Assembly: GCA_963819115.1 (NCBI GenBank)
Contig: CAWFUR010000011.1
Span: 124,001-188,000, forward strand
DNA: 64,000 bases
Direction of reading: 5' to 3'
Source of the DNA: JACVRW01 sp963819115
Lineage (GTDB): Bacteria > Actinomycetota > Thermoleophilia > Solirubrobacterales > Thermoleophilaceae
Shown: one piece after another, positions 50,535-59,097 of the stretch
Layout of the letters: each line of letters opens with the position of its first letter
Numbering within the stretch: position 1 is the stretch's first letter
Position numbers and translations under genes: made by a program
Notes under the pieces: generated by a model
Database searches by the model: none
Seen by the model: only the letters and a program-made list of their open reading frames with translations
What the model was told of the DNA's origin: nothing

Positions 50535-51613
50535 GCGCCCCACGCACACTCGTCACCGGGGCCACCGGCTTCATCGGCTCGCACGTGGCTCGGCTGGCCA
50601 TGGAGAGGGGTGACGAGGTCCGGCTTGGGGTGGAGGAGGGATCGACGGACACCGCGCTCGACGGCCTCGACGCGGCCCGGGTCCGGCTCGAGGTGCGGGA
50701 CCGCAGGTCGGTGCGCCGCGCAATGCGGGGCGTGGACCGGGTGTTCCACTGCGCGGGCGTCACGTCCGTTCGGCCGGGGGACACCGAGCGGCTCTTCGCG
50801 GTGAACGTCGTGGGCACCAAGCTGGTGCTCGAGGAGAGCCTGCGGGCGGAGGTGGAGCGCGTGGTGCACACCTCCAGCGCCGCCGCCATCGGGCCCGCCC
50901 CCACCGGTGGCGCGGCGGACGAGACGCAGCTCTTCACCGCCGGCCATCTCGGCATCCCCTACGTGAACTCGGTGCACGAGGGAGAGGTGGAGGCCATGCG
51001 GCTCGCGGCTCGCGGGCTGCCCCTGGTCTGCGTGAACCCAACGATCGCCTTCGGGGCGGGCGACATCCACGTCACCTCCACCCGGCTGGTCCGCAGCTTC
51101 CTGCTCGGCCGTGTCCCGATCTACACGGACGGCGCCGTGAACGTGGTGGACATCCGTGACGTGGCGAGGGGGCACATACTGGCCGACGAGCGCGGCGCTG
51201 TGGGCCAGCGCTACATCCTCGGCGGGCGCAACTTCACATTCGACCGCCTGTTCGCCGATCTAGGGCGGATCTCGGGCATCGAGCCGCCGGTGAAGCTCGC
51301 GGTGCTGCCCGCCCGGGCGGCGGCGTTCTTCTTCGGCGGCGGCGGCACCCTGGCCCAGGGGGAGGTGCGTGCGGCCAGCCAATGGTGGACCTATCGCGCC
51401 ACCAAGGCGCGCCGCGAGCTCGGATGGGGGTCGCGCCCGCACGAGGAGACGCTCGAGGCCGTGGTGGCCTGGCACTTGGAGCGCGAGCATGACCGGATTG
51501 CCCGCAGCCGTCGTTCCCAGCAGCTTCAGTACCGGGTGGCGGGTGCGGCCCTGGGAGTGGCCGGCGAGACGGTCGGCCTGGTCCGGCGCGCCGCCGGTCT
51601 TAGGCCCGGGTGA
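50531..51613 (+). CDS. NAD-dependent epimerase/dehydratase (extended SDR), CTG start
   Basis: The extended SDR begins at once with TLVTGATGFIGSHV, has HTSSAAAIGP and YVNSVHEGEVEA in place of the usual YxxxK, and a LGRVPIYTDGAVNVVDIRDVA domain (shown in part). The sugar or sterol substrate is unknown, and the Tyr-Asn-Ser-Val-His change at YxxxK makes catalysis doubtful. The CTG at 50531 inside CTGA is the only close start; the GTG at 50414 lies deep inside the zinc-finger gene. Confidence 0.82.
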   Translation: MSAPRTLVTGATGFIGSHVARLAMERGDEVRLGVEEGSTDTALDGLDAARVRLEVRDRRSVRRAMRGVDRVFHCAGVTSVRPGDTERLFAVNVVGTKLVLEESLRAEVERVVHTSSAAAIGPAPTGGAADETQLFTAGHLGIPYVNSVHEGEVEAMRLAARGLPLVCVNPTIAFGAGDIHVTSTRLVRSFLLGRVPIYTDGAVNVVDIRDVARGHILADERGAVGQRYILGGRNFTFDRLFADLGRISGIEPPVKLAVLPARAAAFFFGGGGTLAQGEVRAASQWWTYRATKARRELGWGSRPHEETLEAVVAWHLEREHDRIARSRRSQQLQYRVAGAALGVAGETVGLVRRAAGLRPG

Positions 51614-51629
51614 CGGATACCCTGAGGGC

Positions 51630-51884
51630 GTGGCCACCCTCTACCGCTGCAAGGCGCCCACCGACCGCATCTGCCGCTGCGGGCGCGTGGCGCGCAGGCT
51701 GCGCGCCATGGACATCGAGTTCGACGAGGTGCGGGTGCAGCTGCGCAGGCGCGACCGCCCCGAGGTCGAGGAGCTGACCGGGCAACGCTGGGTGCCGGTG
51801 CTCGTCCATGACGGCGAGGTCATCCACGACTCGCACCGCATCCTCGAGTTCCTCGACTACATCGAGAAGGAGAAGGCGGCATGA
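51630..51884 (+). CDS. Glutaredoxin/GST-N-like thioredoxin-fold protein
   Basis: The 84-residue product has an N-terminal TLYRCKAPTDRICRCGRVAR segment with several Cys, and WVPVLVHDGEVIHDSHRILEFLDY, the cis-Pro and DSxxI blocks of GST-N/glutaredoxin-like folds (first piece shortened: YRCKAPTDRICRC). TACCCT 6 bp before the GTG suggests leaderless transcription. It overlaps the next small gene by ATGA. Confidence 0.75.
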   Translation: MATLYRCKAPTDRICRCGRVARRLRAMDIEFDEVRVQLRRRDRPEVEELTGQRWVPVLVHDGEVIHDSHRILEFLDYIEKEKAA

Positions 51885-52069
51885 AGGGCGGCGCGCCGGG
51901 ACGTGTCTCGAGGACCGTGAACGGAGCCCGCCGCATGTGGCCGGTGGTGTTGATGGCCTGGGAGCGCTGGCAGAGCCTGACGCCGGAGCAGCAGGAGCGC
52001 TACAAGCGCCAGGCACGGGAATACATGCAGCGCGGCAAGGACGCCGCCGCACGCCGGCGGCGCCCCTAG
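51881..52069 (+). CDS. Small basic protein, unknown
   Basis: The 62-residue product is Arg/Lys-rich with LMAWERWQSLTPEQQERYKR in its centre, a helix that looks like part of a DUF-type small actinobacterial protein I cannot name. Its TAG stop is the first three bases of an R1 repeat array. Confidence 0.6.
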   Translation: MKGGAPGRVSRTVNGARRMWPVVLMAWERWQSLTPEQQERYKRQAREYMQRGKDAAARRRRP

Positions 52070-52189
52070 GGAGGAGCGGAGCCCGATGGGCGGCGAGGAG
52101 CGGAGCCCGATCGGTGATCGGGGGAGCACCGCACCATGTTAGGGAGGAGCGGAGCCCGATCGGTGATCGGGGGAGCACCGCACCATGTT
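52067..52189 (+). repeat. Hairpin repeat R1, locus 6: two units
   Basis: The array begins at the TAG of the 51881 gene. Unit one has a partly duplicated left end (hairpin 52105-52123), unit two is a clean 49 bp (52140-52188, hairpin 52154-52172). Both have GATCGGGG on the right arm, so the outer stem pair is lost but the CCCGATC/GATCGGG core remains. The array reaches to 2 bp before the grx stop codon. Confidence 0.9.
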
Positions 52190-52190
52190 C

Positions 52191-52580
52191 TCAGTCCAGG
52201 CGGTTCTCGATGCCGATGGGCGCCCGGCCCACGGGCTGCTCCTCGACCTCGGCATCCGCGGGAGCCTCGACTCCCAGCAGGTCCGCCAGCTCTCCGGACT
52301 CGAACATCTCCATCACGATGTCCGCCCCTCCGACGAGCTCGCCCTTCACGAAGAGCTGGGGAATCGTCGGCCAGCCCGACAGCGCGGAGAGCTCCTCGCG
52401 GATGCGCGGGTCGGGGAGGATGTCTAGCGCGGCGTACTTGACGCCGAGCGTGTTGAGCACGCCGGACGTGCGCGCGGAGAAGCCGCACGCCGGCTGGTTG
52501 GGCGTGCCCTTCATGAAGAGCATCACCTCGTTCTCGTCAATCGAATTCTCGAGGAATCCGCGAATCTCGTCGCCTGTCAT
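52191..52580 (-). CDS. grxD: Monothiol glutaredoxin (Grx4 type)
   Basis: The CGFS active site (Cys32-Ser35) with the preceding FMKGTPNQP and the later WPTIPQLFVKGELVGGADI (shown as WPTIPQLFVKGE and GGADI) mark a monothiol glutaredoxin, which carries [2Fe-2S] clusters with glutathione-like thiols and BolA. There is a 25-residue acidic C-terminal extension. The start overlaps bolA by ATGA, so the partner proteins are made together. Confidence 0.93.
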   Translation of the reverse strand: MTGDEIRGFLENSIDENEVMLFMKGTPNQPACGFSARTSGVLNTLGVKYAALDILPDPRIREELSALSGWPTIPQLFVKGELVGGADIVMEMFESGELADLLGVEAPADAEVEEQPVGRAPIGIENRLD

Positions 52581-52816
52581 TCCAACCCTCCGGGGGTCGA
52601 GGTCTTGATCGAAAGTGCGTGGATGGGGCCTCCGACCTCGGCGCCGAACACGTCGTAGATCAGCTTGTGCTGCTGGATACGGGGAATGCCCTCGAAGCGC
52701 TCGGACACCACCTCGGCCCTGAAGTGGTCCCCGCCCCCGGTGAGATCCTCCACCGAGACCTCCGCGCCGGGGAACGCGTCCTCGATGCGCTGCTTGAGCT
52801 CGTTGGTCGTCGGCAT
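52577..52816 (-). CDS. bolA: BolA-family protein
   Basis: The 79-residue product starts LKQRIEDAFPGAEVSVED and has HFRAEVVSERFEGIPRIQQHKLIYDVFG, the central BolA block (shown as HFRAEVVSERFEG and QQHKLIYDVF). The conserved His that ligates the shared cluster with Grx is in QQHKL. It is the first gene of the pair and is divergent from the A-type carrier gene. Confidence 0.93.
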   Translation of the reverse strand: MPTTNELKQRIEDAFPGAEVSVEDLTGGGDHFRAEVVSERFEGIPRIQQHKLIYDVFGAEVGGPIHALSIKTSTPGGLE

Positions 52817-52824
52817 CGCTGACC

Positions 52825-52855
52825 TTGAGATTACCGAGCGGATCACCGATACAAT
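52825..52855 (+). promoter_or_regulatory. Putative leaderless promoter of the A-type carrier gene
   Basis: TTGAGA (52825-52830) and TACAAT (52850-52855) resemble -35 and -10 boxes with a 19-bp spacer. The -10 box ends 6 bp before the ATG at 52862, so transcription would start on or next to the start codon. Confidence 0.5.
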
Positions 52856-52861
52856 CAGAGA

Positions 52862-53218
52862 ATGGTCATGCTCACCGACATCGCCGCCGAGAAGGTGCGC
52901 GAGTTCATGAACGGTCAGAGCGCCAGTGGCACGGTCGGTCTCCGGGTCGGCGTGCGGGGCGGAGGCTGTTCCGGCTTCCAGTACGCCCTCGCGCTGGACG
53001 AGAAGCACGACGACGATCACATCTTCGATGTCAGCGGCATCCCCGTGCTCGTCGATCCGGCCAGCCTTCAGTACGTCGACGGATCCACCGTCGACTTCAC
53101 GGAGACCTTCATGGGATCCGGGTTCGAGGTCTCGAACCCCAACGTCGTCGCATCCTGCGGCTGCGGCTCCTCCTTCCGCGTGGCGGACGAGGAACCGAGC
53201 TGCGGCACCGCCGTCTAG
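52862..53218 (+). CDS. A-type iron-sulfur carrier (ErpA/IscA-like)
   Basis: The three cluster cysteines are present: Cys36 in GGGCSGF and Cys99, Cys101 in ASCGCGSSF. The 118-residue length is normal. It would pass Fe-S clusters to target proteins. A second ATG at 52868 is possible. The divergent BolA-Grx pair makes this a compact Fe-S delivery locus. Confidence 0.94.
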   Translation: MVMLTDIAAEKVREFMNGQSASGTVGLRVGVRGGGCSGFQYALALDEKHDDDHIFDVSGIPVLVDPASLQYVDGSTVDFTETFMGSGFEVSNPNVVASCGCGSSFRVADEEPSCGTAV

Positions 53219-53231
53219 GCGCTTCCGGCAG

Positions 53232-53897
53232 TCATGTAGGCGCGTTGTCCAGCGAGCGCCAGAGGTAGAGGCTCGCCAGCGAGCGGTACGGCCGCCATGG
53301 CTCGGCCAGCGCCGTGAGCTCGGCCGGCGTGGGGAGCTCTTCCAAGCCGTGCAGCAACTGGGCCGCGCGCCTGACTCCGAGGTCCCCCACCGGCAGGATG
53401 TCCGGTCGGCCGAGGTGGAAGATCAAGAACATGTCCACGGTCCAGGGCCCGAGGCCCTTCACCGCGCCCAGCTGAGCTGACACCTCGTCGTCGGGGAGCT
53501 CGGCCAGCTCGTCCAGGCGCAGCTCCCCGTCCTCCACGTGCTCGGCGAGGTCGCGAAGGAAGGTGACCTTCGCGCGCGACAGGCCCACGCCGCGGAGCTC
53601 CTCGGGGTCCGCGGCGAGCAGCTCCTTCGGGGTGGGGGCGCGCCCGCCGAACAGCGTGACCAGGCGCTCGAAGATCGCCTTCGCCGCCTTGGTCGAGATC
53701 TGCTGCCCGACGATGGAGCGGACCAGCGCGCCGTACGCGTCGCCCGGTCGCCGCCCGCGGCGGGCGCGCACCGCGTCGGGGTCCCCGTAGCGCTCGATCA
53801 GCCCGGCCATCAGCGGGTCGGCGGCACTCAGGTGGCGCAGCCCCTCGGCCTCCTCCGGGACGGGCGTGGTCCGGGAGCCGGCGCTCGGACGGGCCAT
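53232..53897 (-). CDS. DNA-3-methyladenine glycosylase (HhH-GPD family)
   Basis: The 221-residue product has the glycosylase blocks LVRSIVGQQISTKAA and the helix-hairpin-helix VKGLGPWTVDMFLIFHLGR with the catalytic Asp in LPVGDLGV (first two shortened to SIVGQQIS and VKGLGPWTVDMF). It would remove alkylated bases, AlkA/MagIII-like without the AlkA N-terminal domain. TGATG joins it to the ABC1 kinase gene. Confidence 0.92.
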   Translation of the reverse strand: MARPSAGSRTTPVPEEAEGLRHLSAADPLMAGLIERYGDPDAVRARRGRRPGDAYGALVRSIVGQQISTKAAKAIFERLVTLFGGRAPTPKELLAADPEELRGVGLSRAKVTFLRDLAEHVEDGELRLDELAELPDDEVSAQLGAVKGLGPWTVDMFLIFHLGRPDILPVGDLGVRRAAQLLHGLEELPTPAELTALAEPWRPYRSLASLYLWRSLDNAPT

Positions 53898-55279
53898 CAG
53901 GCCGCCAGGCGGTTGTGGAACCCGTTCTCCTGCTCGCCCAGCTCCGTGGACGGCGGATCGCCGAAGAGCCATTCGCGGGCGATGCGGTGCCAGTTGGCGG
54001 TGGCCCCGAGCTTGCCGAGCACGCCGAGCGTCAGCGCCTCCATCCGGCGCGCGAGCATGGCGCCGGGAGGCATGGTCTCGCGCTTCATGAGCTCCCAGTG
54101 GGGCGAGCGCGGATCGCCGAAGTCGATCAGCACCTGGGACACCACCGAGCGGTCGATGGTGACCTCGCGATCCTCCACGTACCAGCTCGTCACGTCGCGG
54201 AAGTGGGCGAGCACGGCCTCGGGTTCGAGCGCCTCGTCCTCCACGTCGAAGAAGCCCATCGACGCGAGCTGAGCGTGAAGCCCGGCGGCGTCGCCCTCCA
54301 TGCCGAGCCGCAGCGCCTCCACCTCGGCCTCGATGTGGGCGCGGTCCACACGCTTGGTCATGCCGAAGTCGAGGAACGTCACGCGGCCGTCGGGCATCAG
54401 CCGGTAGTTGCCCGGGTGTGGGTCCCCGGAGAAGTGCCCGGTGCGGTAGAGCGAGCCGAAGAAGAAGCGGAACACGATCTCGCCGAAGCGGTCCCGCACG
54501 TCGGGGCCCATCGCCATGACCTCCTCGAAGCCCACGCCGTCCACCCACTCCGTGACCAGCACGTGCTCCGCGCAGAGGCGGGTGACCACCGGGGGCACGT
54601 AGATGAAGGGATGCCCGCTCCAGGTGCGGGCGAAGGTGCGGTGGTTCTGGGCCTCGTGCTCGTAGTCGAGCTCGTCGGTGAGGCGCTCCTTGATCTCCTT
54701 CGTCATCGCCTTCACGTCCATGCCGGGGGCCACGCGCTTGGCCACCCGCATGATGAGGCCCAGGTTCTGAAGGTCGGCCCTGACCGCCTGGGCCACACCC
54801 GGATATTGGACCTTCACCGCCACGCGCCGGCCGTCGTGGAGCCGGGCGCGGTACACCTGGCCGATCGATGCGGCGGCCACGGCCTCGTCGTCGAACTCGG
54901 CGAAGAACTCGTCCAGTGGCCCGTCGAGGTCGCGCTCCACCACCGCACGCATCTTCTCGAAGGGCACGCGGGGGGCCGAGTCGCGCAACTCGGCCAGCTT
55001 GGCCTGGATGTGCTCCTGGAACTCGGGCGGAAACGCGCCGGTGTCGATGAAGGAGGCCACCTGCCCGACCTTCATCGCCGCGCCCTTCATCTGGCCCAGC
55101 ACCTCGAAGATCTGGTCCGCGGCCTCCATCTGGCGCCGCTCGGCGGCCTCGCGGCGACCGTCCTCCGTGCGCCCCAGGTTCGCGGCCTTCGTGGCGTAGG
55201 ACCGCGCCGTCTGACCTCCCGCCAGCCTGCCGACCTTGGCGGCACGCCGGACCCGGCCGGTGGGTAGGTCCTTCGCCAT
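53897..55279 (-). CDS. ABC1/UbiB-family atypical kinase
   Basis: The 460-residue product has the family KxGQ motif (MKVGQVAS), the A-rich loop AAASIGQVY, VAVKVQYPG, DPHPGNY and DFGM. These proteins are atypical protein-kinase-like ATPases tied to quinone or lipid homeostasis. No quinone gene is adjacent. It precedes the DNA glycosylase gene with TGATG overlap and is divergent from the FAH-family gene. Confidence 0.93.
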   Translation of the reverse strand: MAKDLPTGRVRRAAKVGRLAGGQTARSYATKAANLGRTEDGRREAAERRQMEAADQIFEVLGQMKGAAMKVGQVASFIDTGAFPPEFQEHIQAKLAELRDSAPRVPFEKMRAVVERDLDGPLDEFFAEFDDEAVAAASIGQVYRARLHDGRRVAVKVQYPGVAQAVRADLQNLGLIMRVAKRVAPGMDVKAMTKEIKERLTDELDYEHEAQNHRTFARTWSGHPFIYVPPVVTRLCAEHVLVTEWVDGVGFEEVMAMGPDVRDRFGEIVFRFFFGSLYRTGHFSGDPHPGNYRLMPDGRVTFLDFGMTKRVDRAHIEAEVEALRLGMEGDAAGLHAQLASMGFFDVEDEALEPEAVLAHFRDVTSWYVEDREVTIDRSVVSQVLIDFGDPRSPHWELMKRETMPPGAMLARRMEALTLGVLGKLGATANWHRIAREWLFGDPPSTELGEQENGFHNRLAA

Positions 55280-55323
55280 CTCGATGACTGTACGCGGCAG
55301 CCGCGGGGTAGGGTCTTTCTCCG

Positions 55324-56166
55324 ATGCGGCTCGTGAGCTACGAAGCGGGTGCCGGTCCGCGCGCGGGCCTTCTCGCCGACGGGCGGGTCCACGACGTCTG
55401 GGGCGAGGCCTTCTCGCACCTGCGCGCGGACGACCGCACGCTCGATGCCATCCTCCGAGGTGGCCTGCTCGACCAGGTCAAGGCCGGGGAGGGAGAGGGC
55501 ACTCCGCTCGAGGAGGTGCGGCTGCTCCCGCCGCTCGCGCGCCCGGGGAAGATCATCTGCATCGGCCAGAACTACCACGCGCACGCGGAGGAGCAGGGCA
55601 CGCAGGCGCCGGAGATGCCCACGTTCTTCGCGAAGTTCGCGAACGCGCTGGCGGCGCCCGGTGCCACCGTGCCGCTGCCCTCGTGGAGCAGGGTGGACTA
55701 CGAGGCCGAGGTGGCGTTCGTGATCGGCACGGGCGGAAAGGACATAGCCGAGGAGCGGGCCCTCGACCACGTGGCCGGGTACATGCTCCTCAACGATCTC
55801 TCGGCCCGCGACTACCAGTTCAAGACGCCCCAGTGGATGCCGGGGAAAACCTTCGACGGCTCGGCACCCTGCGGGCCGGCGCTCGTCACCGCGGACGAGG
55901 CGGGCCCGGCCAACGCGATCGAGTTCACCCTTCGCCTGAACGGCGAGGTCATGCAGGAGGGGACCACCGCGGACCTGGTGCACTCGGTGCCGGCTCTGGT
56001 GGCCTACCTGTCGATGCTGATGACGCTGGAGCCCGGTGACGTGGTGGCCACGGGCACGCCGGCGGGCGTCGGTGCACTTCGGGATCCTCGGGTGTGGCTC
56101 GCGGCGGGCGACGAGATCGAGATCTCCTCTCCCCGGCTGGGCGTGCTCAACACCACGCTGGCCTAG
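55324..56166 (+). CDS. Fumarylacetoacetate hydrolase-family protein
   Basis: The 280-residue product has GQNYHAHAEEQG, the metal segments DYEAEVAFVIG (Glu, Glu) and LNDLSARDYQ (Asp), and GDVVATGTPAGVG. These enzymes hydrolyse or decarboxylate acylpyruvates and related aromatic-degradation intermediates. TAGGGT 9 bp before the ATG and no ribosome site suggest leaderless transcription. Confidence 0.92.
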   Translation: MRLVSYEAGAGPRAGLLADGRVHDVWGEAFSHLRADDRTLDAILRGGLLDQVKAGEGEGTPLEEVRLLPPLARPGKIICIGQNYHAHAEEQGTQAPEMPTFFAKFANALAAPGATVPLPSWSRVDYEAEVAFVIGTGGKDIAEERALDHVAGYMLLNDLSARDYQFKTPQWMPGKTFDGSAPCGPALVTADEAGPANAIEFTLRLNGEVMQEGTTADLVHSVPALVAYLSMLMTLEPGDVVATGTPAGVGALRDPRVWLAAGDEIEISSPRLGVLNTTLA

Positions 56167-56274
56167 CCCCGGGACCGCTCAGGGACCCGAAACTCGGCCC
56201 TCGGCACGCCTCCGTGGTCCAAAGAAGCGCCATCAGGCCTAAATACCCTCGCGCGCGATGCCGATGTTGTCCCT

Positions 56275-57468
56275 GTGAAGGCGATCTCGAAGAACCTCCA
56301 GGGGGCCTCAGGGCCGAGTCTCGACAACCGCCGTGCGGCCGCCGGTGCGGTGGACCTGGCGCTCGTGGCCGCCGGAGGGGGAGTGATCGTTCTCGCCGCC
56401 GGTGGCAGCCTGACCGGCCTTCTGGCCGTGGTGATCCTCGGCTGGGCGCTCTTCTACTACTACGCCACCGAGTCGCAGGGCGGGCAGACCGTCGGCAAGC
56501 GGCTGCTCGGCCTTCGTGTCGAGCGCCAGACCGGCGGAGAGGCCACCGAGCGCGAGATCGTGACCCGCACCCTTCTTCGCATCATCGACGGCATCGGCTT
56601 CTACCTGGTCGGCCTCGTGACCATGATGGTCACGGGCGACCGCCGCCAGCGCCTCGGCGACCTGGCCGCCGGCACCGTTGTGGTGGACGGCTCCGGAGCC
56701 GCAAAGCCCAAGGCCGCCTCGAAGGTCAGCACGATGGCCGCCGCCCCCGCCGTGCCCGCGCCCGCAGCGCCGGCGCAGACCTCCGGCCCGAACAGGGCCC
56801 CCACGCTCGAGGCCGAGCTGTTCGAGCCCGAGCCCGAGTATCACCCGGAGCTCCAGGATCAGGACGCTCTCGACGCCGTGGCCCTCGCGGAGGCCGGCTT
56901 CTTCGCCGCCTCCGACCCGGAGCCCGACGCCGAGCCCGAGCCCCACGCCGACGCCGAGGTCGAGCCCGAGCAAGGCCTGGGCGCCGATCTGGCCGAGGAC
57001 GAGTCCCCCCGCATCGAGATCATCAGCGAGGCCGAGGAGGCCGAGGCCTTCCCGTCCGCGGTCGCGGACGACGCGGACCACGGGTACTCGCCCGAGCCGT
57101 TCGGCGCGGACTGGGATCTGGGCGGCCCGGCGGACGAGGGCGAGCCGGTGGCAGCCGAGGAGCCGGCCGAGGAGGCCGGCGACGACGAGCATGGTGCGCT
57201 CCCGCGCGTGTCCTCACCGGCGCTTGCGGAGCTGGCCGAGGACGTGGCAGCGAGCGCCAAGGAGCGCGACTCGGACGCCGAGCGGGCCGAGGAGCCGGTG
57301 GCCGAGGCCGAGCCCGACGAGCCGAGCACTCCGGCCGAGGACGACGAGCTCACGGTGAAGACCGTGGAGACGGTGTCCCCGATGGACCTGGTCATGGGCT
57401 CCGGCAAGGCCGAGGCAGACGCCGAGGCATCGCGCGGTCGCGCGGGCAGCCCGCGCGGCGCCGGCTGA
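56275..57468 (+). CDS. RDD-domain membrane protein with long acidic tail
   Basis: Residues of about 15-140 form an RDD domain: NRRAAAGAVDLALV, two to three membrane helices and GGQTVGKRLLGLRV, with RRQRLGDLAAGTVVVDG at its end. The remaining 240 residues are extremely Glu/Asp/Ala/Pro-rich and probably disordered. The domain is linked to membrane transport in other bacteria, but function here is unknown. Start chosen at GTG 56275. Confidence 0.85.
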   Translation: MKAISKNLQGASGPSLDNRRAAAGAVDLALVAAGGGVIVLAAGGSLTGLLAVVILGWALFYYYATESQGGQTVGKRLLGLRVERQTGGEATEREIVTRTLLRIIDGIGFYLVGLVTMMVTGDRRQRLGDLAAGTVVVDGSGAAKPKAASKVSTMAAAPAVPAPAAPAQTSGPNRAPTLEAELFEPEPEYHPELQDQDALDAVALAEAGFFAASDPEPDAEPEPHADAEVEPEQGLGADLAEDESPRIEIISEAEEAEAFPSAVADDADHGYSPEPFGADWDLGGPADEGEPVAAEEPAEEAGDDEHGALPRVSSPALAELAEDVAASAKERDSDAERAEEPVAEAEPDEPSTPAEDDELTVKTVETVSPMDLVMGSGKAEADAEASRGRAGSPRGAG

Positions 57469-57572
57469 CCCATCTCCCCGGCGGCCCCCCGGCCCGCCGA
57501 TAAAATCTGCGGTCCGCTCCTGCGGGACGGGCCGGCCGACTCCGCCGTGCCCGGCCACCGGCGCGGGCACTC

Positions 57573-58982
57573 ATGGAACGGATCGGCACATCAGAGCATC
57601 CACTTCGGGTGGCCATCGTGGGCTCCGGCCCGTCCGGGTTCTACGCCGCGGGCCACCTGCTGAAGGCCAAGTCCCATCCCGATCTGGTCACGCAGGTGGA
57701 CGTGTACGACCGGCTTCCGACGCCGTGGGGGCTCGTGCGCGGCGGGGTGGCGCCGGACCACCCCAACATCAAGGCCGTGAGCCGGGTGTACGAGAAGACC
57801 GCCGCGCACCCCGAGTTCCGCTTCTTCGGCAACGTCGAGGTGGGTCGTGACCTGACCCGCTCGGAGCTACAGGACCGCTACCACGCTGTGATCTACGCCG
57901 TGGGGGCGCAGACTGACCGGCGGCTCGGCATCCCCGGCGAGGACCTGCCGGGCAGCTGGGCGGCCACCGAGCTGGTGGCCTGGTACAACGGCCATCCGGA
58001 CTACCGCGACCTCGAGTTCGACCTCTCGTGCGAGCGCGCGGTGGTGATCGGGAACGGCAACGTGGCGGCCGACGTGGCCCGGATGCTCGCGCTGACACGC
58101 GAGGAGCTGGCGGCCACGGACGTGGCCGATCACTCCCTGGACGTGCTGGCCGGTAGCGAAATCCGGGAGATCGTGGTGCTGGGGCGGCGCGGTCCGGCGC
58201 AGGCGGCGTTCACAAACCCGGAGCTGCTGGAGCTCGGTGAGATGACCGACGCCGATGTGTACGTGGACGTGCGGGACGCCCAGCTCGACCCCCTGAGCCA
58301 GGCCTTCATCGAGAGCGAGGCCGCTCACGTCACGGCGCGCAAGAACGTGGAGATCCTCAGCGGCTACGCCGGCCGCGAGCCGGAGGGCAAGCGCCTCCGG
58401 ATCGTCCTGAAGTTCCTGGTCTCGCCGGTGGAGATCCTGGGCGATGGCAAGGTCACGGGCATCCGGATCGAGAGGAACGAGCTGGCCGAGGACGGCGACG
58501 GATCGGTCCGCCCCCGCCCCACCGGGGAGTTCGAGACCCTCGACTGCGGGATCGTGTTCCGGTCGATCGGCTACCGCGGCGTGCCGCTGGCCGACCTGCC
58601 CTTCGACGAGCGCGACGGTGTGATCCCGAACGACGGCGGCCGGGTGATGGACGGCGATTCGCCCCTCCCCGGGGAGTACGTGGCCGGCTGGATCAAGCGC
58701 GGGCCCAGCGGAATCATCGGCACCAACAAGCGCGACGCCCAGGAGACGGTGAACCTGATCCTGGAAGACCTGGATGCGGGCCGCCTCCTGGAACCCTCGG
58801 ATCCGTCACGCGATTCGCTCGAGGAGCTGATCGCCGCCCGCAACCCGGACCACGTGGCCTACGCGGGCTGGGAGGCGATCGACCGCGCCGAGCGCTCCGC
58901 GGGCGAGCCGCATGGCCGTCCGCGGATCAAGCTGGCGAGCTTCGAGGAGCTGCTGGAAGCCGCCCGCGCCCGCGTGGGCTGA
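57573..58982 (+). CDS. fprA: Ferredoxin/adrenodoxin-type NADP+ reductase
   Basis: The 469-residue flavoprotein resembles FprA and mammalian adrenodoxin reductase: GSGPSGFYAAGHLLK for FAD, YDRLPTPWGLVRGGVAPDHP (exactly 20 residues), a GNGNVAADVARML NADP block and GWIKRGPSGIIGTNK near the end. It transfers electrons between NADPH and ferredoxin. A GATAAAAT -10-like sequence lies about 60 bp upstream. Confidence 0.95.
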   Translation: MERIGTSEHPLRVAIVGSGPSGFYAAGHLLKAKSHPDLVTQVDVYDRLPTPWGLVRGGVAPDHPNIKAVSRVYEKTAAHPEFRFFGNVEVGRDLTRSELQDRYHAVIYAVGAQTDRRLGIPGEDLPGSWAATELVAWYNGHPDYRDLEFDLSCERAVVIGNGNVAADVARMLALTREELAATDVADHSLDVLAGSEIREIVVLGRRGPAQAAFTNPELLELGEMTDADVYVDVRDAQLDPLSQAFIESEAAHVTARKNVEILSGYAGREPEGKRLRIVLKFLVSPVEILGDGKVTGIRIERNELAEDGDGSVRPRPTGEFETLDCGIVFRSIGYRGVPLADLPFDERDGVIPNDGGRVMDGDSPLPGEYVAGWIKRGPSGIIGTNKRDAQETVNLILEDLDAGRLLEPSDPSRDSLEELIAARNPDHVAYAGWEAIDRAERSAGEPHGRPRIKLASFEELLEAARARVG

Positions 58983-58987
58983 GCCCG

Positions 58988-59086
58988 CTGCCTGTGGCGA
59001 GGAGCGGAGCCTGATCGGTGATCAGGCGAGCACCGCTGCCTGTGGCGAGGAGCGGAGCCTGATCGGTGATCAGGCGAGCACCGCAG
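58988..59086 (+). repeat. Hairpin repeat R1, locus 7: two units with compensated stem
   Basis: Two units with 48-bp period have the stem GCCTGATC-GGT-GATCAGGC (59009-59027 and 59057-59075). Compared with the common form, C became T on the left arm and G became A on the paired position of the right arm. It lies between the convergent fprA and hemQ genes. Confidence 0.9.
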
Positions 59087-59097
59087 CCAGTTATTCC

